42,672 nucleotides of DNA, taken from Thermomicrobium sp. Its GTDB lineage: Bacteria; Chloroflexota; Chloroflexia; Thermomicrobiales; Thermomicrobiaceae. Location: positions 1-42,672 of the forward strand of contig JANZZC010000029.1 in the NCBI GenBank assembly GCA_026419575.1, given 5' to 3'. The position numbers and the translations under genes were made by a program. The notes under the pieces are model-generated. The model was not told the origin of the DNA. It was given only the letters and a program-made list of their open reading frames with translations, and searched no databases. This document shows positions 16,784 through 25,644 of this stretch, piece by piece; position 1 is the first letter of the stretch; every line of letters begins with the position of its first letter.

Positions 16784-18927
16784 GCCGTCCAGACGTCGGG
16801 TACTTGCAGGATCTCGTTCAGCGCTGCTTCCGGAATCGGGTCGTCGACGTTGAGCACCATGATCGCCTCGCCACCGCGCTGCCGTCGTCCCACCTGCATC
16901 CCCGCGATGTTGACCTGATACCGGCCGAGGATCGTACCGATCCGCCCGATGATCCCCGGACGGTCGCGGTGGTGCGTGATCAGCATGTGCCCGGCCAGGG
17001 GCCGTTCGAGCGAGAAGCGATCGACTTCCATGATGCCGGCGTACCGATGGTCCCATCGCACCATGACGTGGTGCGGCGGATCGCCATCGACCTCGAAGTT
17101 GAACTCGGGAACCGTCGAAGCGCCGGTATCGAAGCGGAGTTCGACGAACAGGTGCAACTCCTGGGCGACCAAGCGCGCGTTGACCGGGGTCACGCGACGA
17201 TCCGTCCAGCGGCGGAGGGCCGCTGCCAAGGCGACGGCCGTGACGTGCTCGGCGATATCGGACGCGACTTGCCCGTGCACCGTGACGAGGAAACTGGAGG
17301 GGCGCGCCGGTTGCAGCACCCCGATGAGGTGTCCAGCCGCCTCGGCTACCTGGGTCAGCCGCAGGAGCTCCGGCGCGTGCAGCGAGGCGGCCGGGAGGTT
17401 GACCGCGTTCGGGACCACTTCGCCGCGCAGCGCCGCCAAGGTCGTGGTCGCGATGATCTCACCGACCGCTTCGAGCGCCTCACGACTCGATCCCCCGATG
17501 TGCGGGGTGAGCACGACGTTGGGGAGGCCGAAGAGCGGGCTCTCGTCGGCCGGTTCCTCCGGGAAGACGTCGACGCCCGCTGCCGCGATGTGCCCGCGCC
17601 GCAGCGCGTCCGCCAGCGCCTGCACGTCCACGATCTCCCCGCGCGCGCAGTTGATGACGATCGCTCCCGGCTTCATCCGCGCGATCGCGCGGGCGTCGAG
17701 CATGTGGCGGGTTTCCGGCGTCGCCGGCACGTGGAAGGTCACGATGTCGCTGTGCTCGAGGAGCGTCTCGTAGTCGACCGGCTCGACACCGAGCTGCGCG
17801 AAGCGTTCCCGGGTGATATAGGGGTCGTAGCCGAGCAAGCGGACCTCGAAGGCTCGCAGACGCTGGGCGACGACCGAGCCGACGCGGCCGAGCCCGACGA
17901 TGCCGACGGTCTTTCCCTTGAGGTCGAAGGGGCGGAAGCGCTTGCGTTCCCAACGGCCGGCATGGGTCGTCGCGTTCGCCTCGATCAAGCAGCGCGAGAT
18001 GGCGAGCATGAGGGCGATCGTGTGTTCCCCTGCCGAGACCGCGTTGGCACCCGGAGCGTTGAGGACGAGAATACCGGCCTCGGTCGCTGCCTGGAGGTCG
18101 ATGTTGTCGACGCCTGTGCCGGCACGAGCGATGACGCGGAGACGAGGGGCATGCGCGAGGAGCTCCCGCGTCACCTGGGTCTCGCTGCGCACAATCAAGG
18201 CGTCGGCGTCGCGGAGCGCCTCGTAGAGCGCCGCCTTGTCCCGACCGTCGACTTCGACGATGTCCGCCTCGGCTGCCAGCCGCTCCAGCGCTCGCCGGTC
18301 GATCACGTCGCTGACGACGATGCGCCGTCGACGGAGCGACGCGCCGTCGACCACGGGCGCGGGCAACGGCGCACCGGCCAGCCGCAGGATCGACTGCACC
18401 GCTGCGGTGAGATCCGGAACGCGCACGACGAACGGCGACTCGCCGGACGGTGCCGGCTCCGTCGTCAAGAGGAAGCAGGTGATCCCCGCTTCGGCGTAGC
18501 GCCGCGCGTGACGGATGCTGTCCTCGATCGCGTGCGTCACGCCCAGTTCACGCGCTGCGACCACCTTGTCGTCGGTGAAGACGATGCGGCAGCCGGGGAA
18601 ACCGTGCCGCTGCAGCCACTCCTCGGTGGTCGAGCGGGAGCGCTCGGGCCGCGCGGTGATGATCGCCACCCGGTCGCTCCCGAGCACGCGCAGGAGTTCG
18701 CGCAGAAGGTGCGGCGCATTCGGTGCCGGGTCGAGCAGCGTCGCCGGTCCGCCGGGCCCGTAGACCCAGAGCCGGACCGCTTCCGGCACGTTGCAACCAT
18801 GCGAATCGACGAAGGCGTGATCGGGAAGTTGCATGCCCAGCGCGCGGTTGGCCGCTTGCGCCAACGGCGCTGGATGTTCGGTCAAGACACCGTCAAGATC
18901 GAGCGCGAGTCGAATCTGGCGTTCCAT
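16714..18927 (-). CDS. serA: fusion protein: N-terminal HAD hydrolase + D-3-phosphoglycerate dehydrogenase (long form with ASB and ACT domains)
   Basis: HAD motifs LDLDGVLTE, IITARPE, FTDDKVVAARELGVTHAIEDS (first ~200 aa), then RRRRIVVSDVID...ARAGTGVDNIDLQAATEAGILVLNAPGANAVSAGEHTIALML...GKTVGIVGLGRVGSVVAQRL...TPHIGGSSREA...HRDRPGIIGRIGTILGRYQVNIAGMQVGRRQRGGEAIMVLNVD. ATG 18927 has GGAGGGG 4 nt upstream. Confidence 0.92.
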   Translation of the reverse strand: MERQIRLALDLDGVLTEHPAPLAQAANRALGMQLPDHAFVDSHGCNVPEAVRLWVYGPGGPATLLDPAPNAPHLLRELLRVLGSDRVAIITARPERSRSTTEEWLQRHGFPGCRIVFTDDKVVAARELGVTHAIEDSIRHARRYAEAGITCFLLTTEPAPSGESPFVVRVPDLTAAVQSILRLAGAPLPAPVVDGASLRRRRIVVSDVIDRRALERLAAEADIVEVDGRDKAALYEALRDADALIVRSETQVTRELLAHAPRLRVIARAGTGVDNIDLQAATEAGILVLNAPGANAVSAGEHTIALMLAISRCLIEANATTHAGRWERKRFRPFDLKGKTVGIVGLGRVGSVVAQRLRAFEVRLLGYDPYITRERFAQLGVEPVDYETLLEHSDIVTFHVPATPETRHMLDARAIARMKPGAIVINCARGEIVDVQALADALRRGHIAAAGVDVFPEEPADESPLFGLPNVVLTPHIGGSSREALEAVGEIIATTTLAALRGEVVPNAVNLPAASLHAPELLRLTQVAEAAGHLIGVLQPARPSSFLVTVHGQVASDIAEHVTAVALAAALRRWTDRRVTPVNARLVAQELHLFVELRFDTGASTVPEFNFEVDGDPPHHVMVRWDHRYAGIMEVDRFSLERPLAGHMLITHHRDRPGIIGRIGTILGRYQVNIAGMQVGRRQRGGEAIMVLNVDDPIPEAALNEILQVPDVWTAYVVSLPEPVEPPVVLTPASVED

Positions 18928-19123
18928 CGTTCCCCTCCGGTTCACGTCTGACGACGGCGATCCAGCGAGAGGTCACAGCGCGTCCGAGACGACCAGATCC
19001 GCTGCGACCGGAACCGGAGGGACTACTGGAGCCGCGACCGGAACCCGAACCGGAACCCAAGCCCACCGCCGCGGTGCAGAAGACGACGCGGGTCGTGTGC
19101 GGAATGGCGGTGTACTCGTACAT
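18893..19123 (-). CDS. putative Ser/Gly-rich upstream ORF (76 aa) in the leader of the HAD-SerA gene
   Basis: ATG 19123 preceded by GGAGG; MYEYTAIPHTTRVVFCTAAVGLGSGSGSGRGSSSPSGSGRSGSGRLGRAVTSRWIAVVRREPEGNDGTPDSTRARS*; overlaps the serA start by 35 nt out of frame. Confidence 0.35.
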   Translation of the reverse strand: MYEYTAIPHTTRVVFCTAAVGLGSGSGSGRGSSSPSGSGRSGSGRLGRAVTSRWIAVVRREPEGNDGTPDSTRARS

Positions 19124-19185
19124 TGTGCTCGTTCCCTCCCTACTGTTCGGGTTGCGGCGCAGCTTCGCCAAGATACGCCGAGAGT

Positions 19186-19213
19186 AGTATACGGCAGAAG
19201 ACCGTCCCGGCAA
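19186..19213 (-). promoter_or_regulatory. sigma70-type promoter upstream of the serA leader
   Basis: On the minus strand: TTGCCG (19213-19208) - 16 bp - TATACT (19191-19186). Confidence 0.6.
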
Positions 19214-19352
19214 GAGTGGTCGGCTGAGCACCGACGCGCTGTCGTCGCGCTCCTGGCACGCACGATCCACCGTCGCATCTTGACATCGCTGCCGCATCGT
19301 CGCACAGTCGTCAGGGCACGGTCGATCGTTTCGCCGAGGCAGGGAGGCAGCG

Positions 19353-21032
19353 ATGCCGGATTTCGACTATCAGACCGACGTGCTTGTCGTCGGCAGCGGC
19401 GGTGCGGCGCTCGTCGGGGCGCTGGTCGTCAAGGAACACGGCTTCGAGCCGCTCGTCGTCGAGAAGACACCGTATGTCGGTGGAACCACCGCCTGGTCGG
19501 GAGGCGGACTCTGGATCCCGAACAACCCCGTGAGCCACCGGGCCGGTCTGCGCGACTCCTTCGACGATGCGCTCCGCTACATGAACGAAGTCATCGGCGA
19601 CGTCGGCCCGGCCTCGTCGCCGGAACGACGACGCGCCTTCCTGGAGTACGGCCCGCAGATGGTCGAGTTTCTCGAGCGTCTCGGTTTCCGCTGGCGACCC
19701 TCGCTCGGCTATCCCGATTACTATCCGGAGAAGCCAGGCGGATCGACGTTCGGGCGCTCGATCGAAGGGGCGCTGTTCGACGGCCGGCAGCTCGGCCCCT
19801 GGCTCGCTCGCCTGCATCACTATCCCAACCTCCCGAGTGTGCCGCTCCATACCAACGAGGCGAGCAAGTTCGCGCTCGTCCTTCGGACGCCGAGCGGCGC
19901 TGCGACCACCGCCCGCGTGGTCTTGCGGCTGCTCTCCGCTCGACTGCGCGGGCAGGTACCCCTGACGCTCGGTGGGTCGCTCATCGGGCAGCTCCTGTAC
20001 CTCTGCCTGCAGCGGAGCATCCCGATCTGGCTGGAGACCCCGCTCCTCGACCTCTTGACCGAGGACGGAGCCGTTGTCGGTGCCGTCGTCCAGCATCGTG
20101 GGCGGCAGGTTCGCGTCCGAGCTCGCGGCGGTGTGCTCCTGGCGGCAGGAGGCTTCGCCCACAACCGAGCGATGCGCGAGCGTTATCACCCGCACCCGAT
20201 CACGACCGAGTGGACCAGTGCGGCGCCGAGCGACACTGGCGACGCGATCCTCGCCGCGCAGAAGATCGGTGCGGCGGTCGCGCTCATGGACGATGCCTGG
20301 TGGGGACCGACGGCGATCATGCCCAACGGGCGGCCGCTCTTCGTCCTGTGGGAACGCTCTTTCCCGTTCGGCATCATCGTCGACTCGAGCGGTCAGCGCT
20401 TCATGAACGAGTCGGCTTCCTACGTCGATTGCGGACATGCCCAGTACGAGCGGCATCGGCAGGTTCCGGCAATCCCGGCGTGGCTCGTGATCGACGCCAA
20501 GCATCGTCGCTTCTACCCGTTCGGTTTCGTCCCGCCGCTGGTGACGCCGCGCTCGATGACCGGTCCGCAGTTCCTCGTCCGGGCGCAGACGTTGCGCGAG
20601 CTCGCACTTCGCTGCGGGATCGACCCCGATGGGCTGGAGCGTACCGTGGAGCGGTTCAACCGGATGGCCGTCGCCGGCAAGGACGAGGACTTCCGGCGCG
20701 GCGACAGCGCCTACGACCGCTTCTACGGCGATCCGCGCGTACGGCCGAACCCGAATCTCGGACCGATCGACCGGCCGCCTTTCTACGCGACGGCGATCTA
20801 TCCGGGAGACCTTGGCACCAAGGGAGGCCTCCTGACCGACGAATGGGCGCGGGTGCTGCGGGAAGACGGCCAGCCGATTCCCGGCCTCTACGCCGCCGGG
20901 AACACGACGGCCTCGGTGATGGGTCGGACCTATCCAGGGCCAGGCTCGACGATCGGCCCGGCGTGCACCTTCGCCTACATCGGCATGCTGCACGCGACGC
21001 GGCGGCTCGCCGAATCGCTCGCGCCATCCTGA
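19353..21032 (+). CDS. FAD-binding dehydrogenase, 3-ketosteroid-delta1-dehydrogenase (KstD)/fumarate reductase flavoprotein-like
   Basis: FDYQTDVLVVGSGGAALVGALVVKEHGFEPLVVEKTPYVGGTTAWSGGGLWIPNNP...GLYAAGNTTASVMGRTYPGPGSTIGPACTFAYIG. Confidence 0.9.
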   Translation: MPDFDYQTDVLVVGSGGAALVGALVVKEHGFEPLVVEKTPYVGGTTAWSGGGLWIPNNPVSHRAGLRDSFDDALRYMNEVIGDVGPASSPERRRAFLEYGPQMVEFLERLGFRWRPSLGYPDYYPEKPGGSTFGRSIEGALFDGRQLGPWLARLHHYPNLPSVPLHTNEASKFALVLRTPSGAATTARVVLRLLSARLRGQVPLTLGGSLIGQLLYLCLQRSIPIWLETPLLDLLTEDGAVVGAVVQHRGRQVRVRARGGVLLAAGGFAHNRAMRERYHPHPITTEWTSAAPSDTGDAILAAQKIGAAVALMDDAWWGPTAIMPNGRPLFVLWERSFPFGIIVDSSGQRFMNESASYVDCGHAQYERHRQVPAIPAWLVIDAKHRRFYPFGFVPPLVTPRSMTGPQFLVRAQTLRELALRCGIDPDGLERTVERFNRMAVAGKDEDFRRGDSAYDRFYGDPRVRPNPNLGPIDRPPFYATAIYPGDLGTKGGLLTDEWARVLREDGQPIPGLYAAGNTTASVMGRTYPGPGSTIGPACTFAYIGMLHATRRLAESLAPS

Positions 21033-21271
21033 GTTCGCCCGGTTCTCGTCGGAGGGAACACCGGCACGCGTCCGGGGATCATCGCCGGGTCGCCGGTCGG
21101 CGGCTATCCCACGCGTCTCGTCGGGAGCAGTCGCTCCGCCGGCGACTCGCGGCCGATCTTCCAGGTCCGGCCGGGTATGCTCGCCCTCTTGACAGCTGAG
21201 CTGAAGAGTTCTACGCTGGAATGTGGAGTCCCCCAGTCGAGAGGACCGCGGTGCAGTGAGGGAGGTGCGGC

Positions 21272-22309
21272 ATGTGGAAACCGGAACCGAGTCTCGCTGA
21301 CTTGCGGTACACCGTCGAGAAGTCCGGTCTCACGCCGGAGACGTTGCTCGCGGCGTACCGTCAGATGTGTCTCATCCGTTCCTTCGAGGAGACGATCGCC
21401 GACCGCTACTACATCGGGAAGACCCCCCAGTTCAACATGGCGGCTGGTCCCATCCGGGGCGAGATGCATCTGGCGGTCGGACAGGAGGCGGTGGCGGTCG
21501 GGGTCGGGATGCATCTCCGGGATCCTGACGCCGTCGTCAGTACGCACCGGCCGCCCCACCATGCGCTCGCCAAGGGCGTGCCCGCCGACAAGCTTGCCGC
21601 TGAGATCTTCGGGAAGGTCACCGGCCTCTGCCGCGGGAAAGGCGGGCACATGCATCTCTTCGACGCCGAGCGCCGCTTCTCCTGCAGCGGCATCGTCGGC
21701 GCGTCGTTTCCCCAGGCCGCCGGCGCGGCCTTCGCCTTCCGCCACCGTGGCGAACCGCACGTCGCGGTCGCCTTCGCGGGCGAGGGAGCGGCCAATCACG
21801 GGACGTTCGCCGAGACGCTGAACGCGGCCGTCCTCTGGCGCCTACCGCTGGTGATCGTGATCGAAGACAACATGTACGCCGATTCCACTCCCAAGTGGCA
21901 AGCGCTGGCACAGCCGCACCAGTTCCAGAGAGCGCTCGGTTTCAACGTTCCCTCCTACCTCGTCGACGGGATGGATCTCGTCGACGTCTGGCGTGCAGCC
22001 AAGGAGGCGATCGAGCGCGCGCGTGCCGGCTACGGGCCGAGCGTCATCGAAGCCGTCTGCTACCGCTACCGCGGTCATTTCGAGGGGGACGCCGAAGAAT
22101 ACCGCACGCGCGAGGAGGTCGAGCGGTGGCGACAGCTCGACCCCATCCCACGGCTCGGGGAGCGTCTCAAGCGGCTCGGCTGGGCGGACGACGCGACGCT
22201 GGAGCGGCTGCGCCGTGAAGCGGAAGAGGAGGTCGCACGCGCGGTCGCCTTCGCCGAACAGAGCCCGTTGCCGGATCCGGCAGAAGCGCTCGTGGGGGTG
22301 TTCCGATGA
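21272..22309 (+). CDS. thiamine-dependent 2-oxoacid (pyruvate/acetoin-type) dehydrogenase E1 component alpha subunit
   Basis: ...YRQMCLIRSFEETIADRYYIGKTPQFNMAAGPIRGEMHLAVGQEAVAVG...CRGKGGHMHLFD...AFAGEGAANHGTFAETLNAAVLWRLPLVIVIEDNMYA; TPP motif GEGAANHGTFAETLN. Confidence 0.94.
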   Translation: MWKPEPSLADLRYTVEKSGLTPETLLAAYRQMCLIRSFEETIADRYYIGKTPQFNMAAGPIRGEMHLAVGQEAVAVGVGMHLRDPDAVVSTHRPPHHALAKGVPADKLAAEIFGKVTGLCRGKGGHMHLFDAERRFSCSGIVGASFPQAAGAAFAFRHRGEPHVAVAFAGEGAANHGTFAETLNAAVLWRLPLVIVIEDNMYADSTPKWQALAQPHQFQRALGFNVPSYLVDGMDLVDVWRAAKEAIERARAGYGPSVIEAVCYRYRGHFEGDAEEYRTREEVERWRQLDPIPRLGERLKRLGWADDATLERLRREAEEEVARAVAFAEQSPLPDPAEALVGVFR

Positions 22310-23325
22310 CGCGGACGATGAAAGGCATCGCCTTCGCGATCGCCGAAGCGATCGACCAGGAGATGTCCGAGCGACCGGACATCGTGGTGCTCGGCGAGGA
22401 CGTGACCTACTGGGGTGCCGTCTTCGGCTTCACCATGGGGCTCTACGAGAAGTACGGACGTGACCGGGTGATCGATACCCCGATCACTGAGCAGACCTTC
22501 TTCGGCATGGCAGCCGGCGCGGCTTCGGTCGGCATGCATCCGGTCGTGTCGCTGATGTTCGTCGACTTCCTCGGTGCCGGCTTCGACCAGATGTACAACC
22601 ACATCGCGAAGAACCATTACATGTCCGGTGGCCAGTTCGCGATGCCGGTGACCATCTTGACCGCGATCGGTGGCGGCTACGGCGATGCCGCGCAGCACTC
22701 GCAGGTGCTCTACGGGCTGTTCGCGCACGTGCCGGGATTCAAGGTGGTGGTGCCGGCGACGGCCTACGACGCGAAGGGACTGACCATCGCCGCGCTGCGC
22801 GATCCCAATCCGGTCGTGATCTTCGGCCACAAGCTCTTGACCGGTCTCCCGTTCCTGCCGTTCGAGGGGCAGGAGGAAGCGGTGCCGGAGGACCGCTACA
22901 CCGTCGAGTTCGGGAAAGCTGCCGTGCGCCGCGAGGGGAGCGACCTCACCATGATCGCGGCTGGCCTCATGGTGCACCGGTGCATGCGCGCTGCGGAGGA
23001 GCTGGCGCGCGACGGCGTTTCCGCCGAAGTGATCGACCTCCGCACGCTGGTACCGCTCGACCGGGAGACGATCGTCGCCTCGGCGCGCAAGACCGGTCGC
23101 GTCCTGATCGTCGACGAGGACTACCAGAGCTACGGGATGACCGGCGAGATCGCGTTCCAGGTCCAAGCGGGAGCGTTCGACGCCCTCAAGGCGCCCATCC
23201 GCCGCTTGGCCGTCCCCGACGTACCCATTCCGTTCTCCGAACCGCTCGAGCGCGCGGTCATCCCGAGCGTCGAGCGGATCGTCGCCGAGGCCAAGTCTTT
23301 GCTGGCGGCCGGCGTGCGCGCATGA
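22306..23325 (+). CDS. thiamine-dependent 2-oxoacid (pyruvate/acetoin-type) dehydrogenase E1 component beta subunit
   Basis: MTRTMKGIAFAIAEAIDQEMSERPDIVVLGEDVTYWGAVFGFTMGLYEKYGRDRVIDTPITEQTFFGMAAGAASVGMHPVVSLMFVDF...; overlaps the alpha-subunit stop (ATGA). Confidence 0.94.
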   Translation: MTRTMKGIAFAIAEAIDQEMSERPDIVVLGEDVTYWGAVFGFTMGLYEKYGRDRVIDTPITEQTFFGMAAGAASVGMHPVVSLMFVDFLGAGFDQMYNHIAKNHYMSGGQFAMPVTILTAIGGGYGDAAQHSQVLYGLFAHVPGFKVVVPATAYDAKGLTIAALRDPNPVVIFGHKLLTGLPFLPFEGQEEAVPEDRYTVEFGKAAVRREGSDLTMIAAGLMVHRCMRAAEELARDGVSAEVIDLRTLVPLDRETIVASARKTGRVLIVDEDYQSYGMTGEIAFQVQAGAFDALKAPIRRLAVPDVPIPFSEPLERAVIPSVERIVAEAKSLLAAGVRA

Positions 23326-23347
23326 CGCGATCGCCCAGGCCAACTGC

Positions 23348-23375
23348 GAGGGGCGCCTCCGCGGAGGCGCCCCTC
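23348..23375. terminator. 28-bp perfect palindrome, bidirectional hairpin between convergent genes
   Basis: GAGGGGCGCCTCCGCGGAGGCGCCCCTC between the E1 beta stop and the Usp stop; no U-tract. Confidence 0.75.
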
Positions 23376-23404
23376 CGTACGTTCGCGGACGCTCGCGACC
23401 GGGC

Positions 23405-24280
23405 TCAGCTCGCCTGGACGGCTTCCGGTGGGCGGATGAGCAGCAACGGCACCGTTCCCTCGCGCAGCAGGCGCTCGGCGACGCTCCCGAAGACGACGCG
23501 GCTCAACCCGCTCCGTCCGTGCGTCGCCATCACGACGAGATCCGGCTGCCGCTCCCGCTCGAAGGCGAGCAGTTGCTCCGGTGCGATCCCTTCGAGCACG
23601 TGCGCTTCCACCCGGAGCCCCTCGCCGCGGAGTCGCTCGGCGAGCTCGTTCACGTAGGTCGTCGCCGTCTCGATCATCTGCTGAGCGAGCTGATCGAGTA
23701 CCTCGGCCGACGCAGGGACTCCCGCCGGAACGCTCAGCAGACTGTAGATTTCGGGCGTCTCGGCGACCCGGACGAGATGGATGGTCGCGTCGAAGCGCCG
23801 GGCCAGCTCCTTCGCGTACGGAACAGCTGCCTCGGCCAGTGTCGAACCATCGACCGGCAGCAGGATCGACCGGACGACACCGGGCTCGCGCTGCGGCATC
23901 GACGAGCGGATCAGGAGCACAGGAACGCCGGCGCCGCGCACGACGCGGTCAGCGACGCTCCCGTAGAGCCAGCGCCCCAGCCCGCTGCGCCCGTGCGTCG
24001 TCATCGCGATCGCCGGATCGGGGAGCTCCAGAACGAGGTCGATGATCTCCGCGGCGGGATCACCGTAACGAACGGTGATTTCGGCTGGTACCCCGAGCCG
24101 CTCGGCCACCTTGGCCAGATAGTCCCGTGCTCCCGCCGCCACGTCGGCCGGTGCCTCAATGTCGACGACGCGCACAAGGTACAGCGAGGCACCGAACCTC
24201 TCGGCCAGCGCCTTGCCGTACGGCAGTGCCGCCTCGGCGAGTTCCGACCCATCGAGCGGAACGACGACTGACGCGATCAT
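23405..24280 (-). CDS. tandem-domain universal stress protein (UspA family)
   Basis: MIASVVVPLDGSELAEAALPYGKALAERFGASLYLVRVVD...MTTHGRSGLGRWLYGSVADRVVRGAGVPVLLIR, and a second copy ILLPVDGSTLAEAAVPYAKELAR...MATHGRSGLSRVVFGSVAERLLREGTVPLLLIR. Confidence 0.96.
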   Translation of the reverse strand: MIASVVVPLDGSELAEAALPYGKALAERFGASLYLVRVVDIEAPADVAAGARDYLAKVAERLGVPAEITVRYGDPAAEIIDLVLELPDPAIAMTTHGRSGLGRWLYGSVADRVVRGAGVPVLLIRSSMPQREPGVVRSILLPVDGSTLAEAAVPYAKELARRFDATIHLVRVAETPEIYSLLSVPAGVPASAEVLDQLAQQMIETATTYVNELAERLRGEGLRVEAHVLEGIAPEQLLAFERERQPDLVVMATHGRSGLSRVVFGSVAERLLREGTVPLLLIRPPEAVQAS

Positions 24281-24546
24281 CGGGTACCGTCCTTTCCCTT
24301 CCGCACCCGAAACGCCAACCCTCTTCCGTCACCCGTCCCCCGGTCGAACGAGGAATGCGAAGGCGGAGCACTTTCAGCATAACATGCAGTCAGAACGCTG
24401 TCAGCATCCTTCCTCGCAGGGTGTCCGTCCTGGCGTCGGTGCAGCTCGGAGCGTGCGTCGGTCCAACGCGACGGCCCGGCGTCGATCTGTCCCTCCAGCT
24501 GCTATCATGCGCACAGGGTAGCGCGAGTGGTGCGAGGAGGGAAGCG

Positions 24547-25608
24547 GTGACGGTTCGTGTTCCGGTCGAGGAGCTCCAGCGGTTCGTCACGGCCGTCTTC
24601 ACCCGAGCCGGCCTTTCCGAGGAAGACGCGGCTATCAGCGCCGAGATCTTGCTCGCTGCCGACGTGCGCGGCTTCGACTCCCATGGTATCGCTCGACTCG
24701 ACTATTATGTCCATCGCTTGGAGGCAGGTGCGATCAACCTGCGGCCGAACTTCCGGGCGGTCGCCGAGACGCCGGCGACGGTCGCTTTCGATGCCGACAA
24801 CGGCATGGGCTTCTCCAGTGCCTACCGGGCGATGCGGCGGTGCATCGAGAAGGCGAAGGAAGCCGGTTTCTGCCTCGCCACGGTGCGGCGGAGCAACCAC
24901 TACGGCATCGCTGGGTACTACGCGACGATGGCGCTGGAGGAGCCCGGGATGATCGGCGTCTCCATGACGAACGCGACGCCGCTCGTCGTGCCTCCCTTCG
25001 CCCGCGACGCGTTCCTGAGCACCGCGCCGATCGCCTTCGCCGTACCGGCCGGCAAGGAGCGGCCGCTCGTCTTCGACGGTGCGACGAGCACGGTGGCTTG
25101 GGGCAAGATCGAGATCGCCCGCCGCAACCGTCAACCGATTCCGCTGGGCTGGGCGCTCGACGTCGAGGGGAAGCCGACGACGGATCCCTTCGCCGCACGG
25201 TATCTCACGCCGCTCGGTGCCTTCCCGGAGCTCCGGAGCCACAAGGGATACGCGCTCGCCCTCCTGGTCGAAGTACTGTGCGGGCAGCTGGCTGGTGGCG
25301 TGTGGGCCAAGTACGTCGGTGGCTCTCGGTCGCAGACGCTCGGGCCGTCGGGTACTGGACACGCCTTCATGGCGATCCGCGTCGACGTGTTCCGTCCGCT
25401 CGAGGAATTCCTGGCCGACATGGACGACATGCTCGGGGAGCTCCGGCGCGCGCGACCGGCCGAGGGGGCCGAGCGCGTTCTCGTCCCCGGCGACCTCGAA
25501 TACGAGACCGAACTCGACCGGCGTGCCAATGGTATCCCGGTGCACCCGGAGGTGCTCGCCAAGCTGCAGGAGATCGCCGCACGCTACGAACTTTCTTTGC
25601 CGGTTTGA
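24547..25608 (+). CDS. malate/L-lactate dehydrogenase (LDH2/YlbC-type) family oxidoreductase
   Basis: VTVRVPVEELQRFVTAVFTRAGLSEEDAAISAEILLAADVRGFDSHGIARLDYYVHRLEAGAINLRPNFR...RRSNHYGIAGYYATMA...HKGYALALLVEVLCGQLAGG; GTG with GGAGGG upstream. Confidence 0.93.
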   Translation: MTVRVPVEELQRFVTAVFTRAGLSEEDAAISAEILLAADVRGFDSHGIARLDYYVHRLEAGAINLRPNFRAVAETPATVAFDADNGMGFSSAYRAMRRCIEKAKEAGFCLATVRRSNHYGIAGYYATMALEEPGMIGVSMTNATPLVVPPFARDAFLSTAPIAFAVPAGKERPLVFDGATSTVAWGKIEIARRNRQPIPLGWALDVEGKPTTDPFAARYLTPLGAFPELRSHKGYALALLVEVLCGQLAGGVWAKYVGGSRSQTLGPSGTGHAFMAIRVDVFRPLEEFLADMDDMLGELRRARPAEGAERVLVPGDLEYETELDRRANGIPVHPEVLAKLQEIAARYELSLPV

Positions 25609-25644
25609 GGGATCGGGCAGCGAGCACGACGTGCCAGGTCCCTG

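Noticed and set aside
15622-18951. 1109-aa plus-strand ORF
   Set aside because: Low-complexity Arg/Pro/Asp-rich shadow frame antisense to the well-supported HAD-SerA gene and out of frame with the GT4 gene; typical spurious GC-rich ORF.
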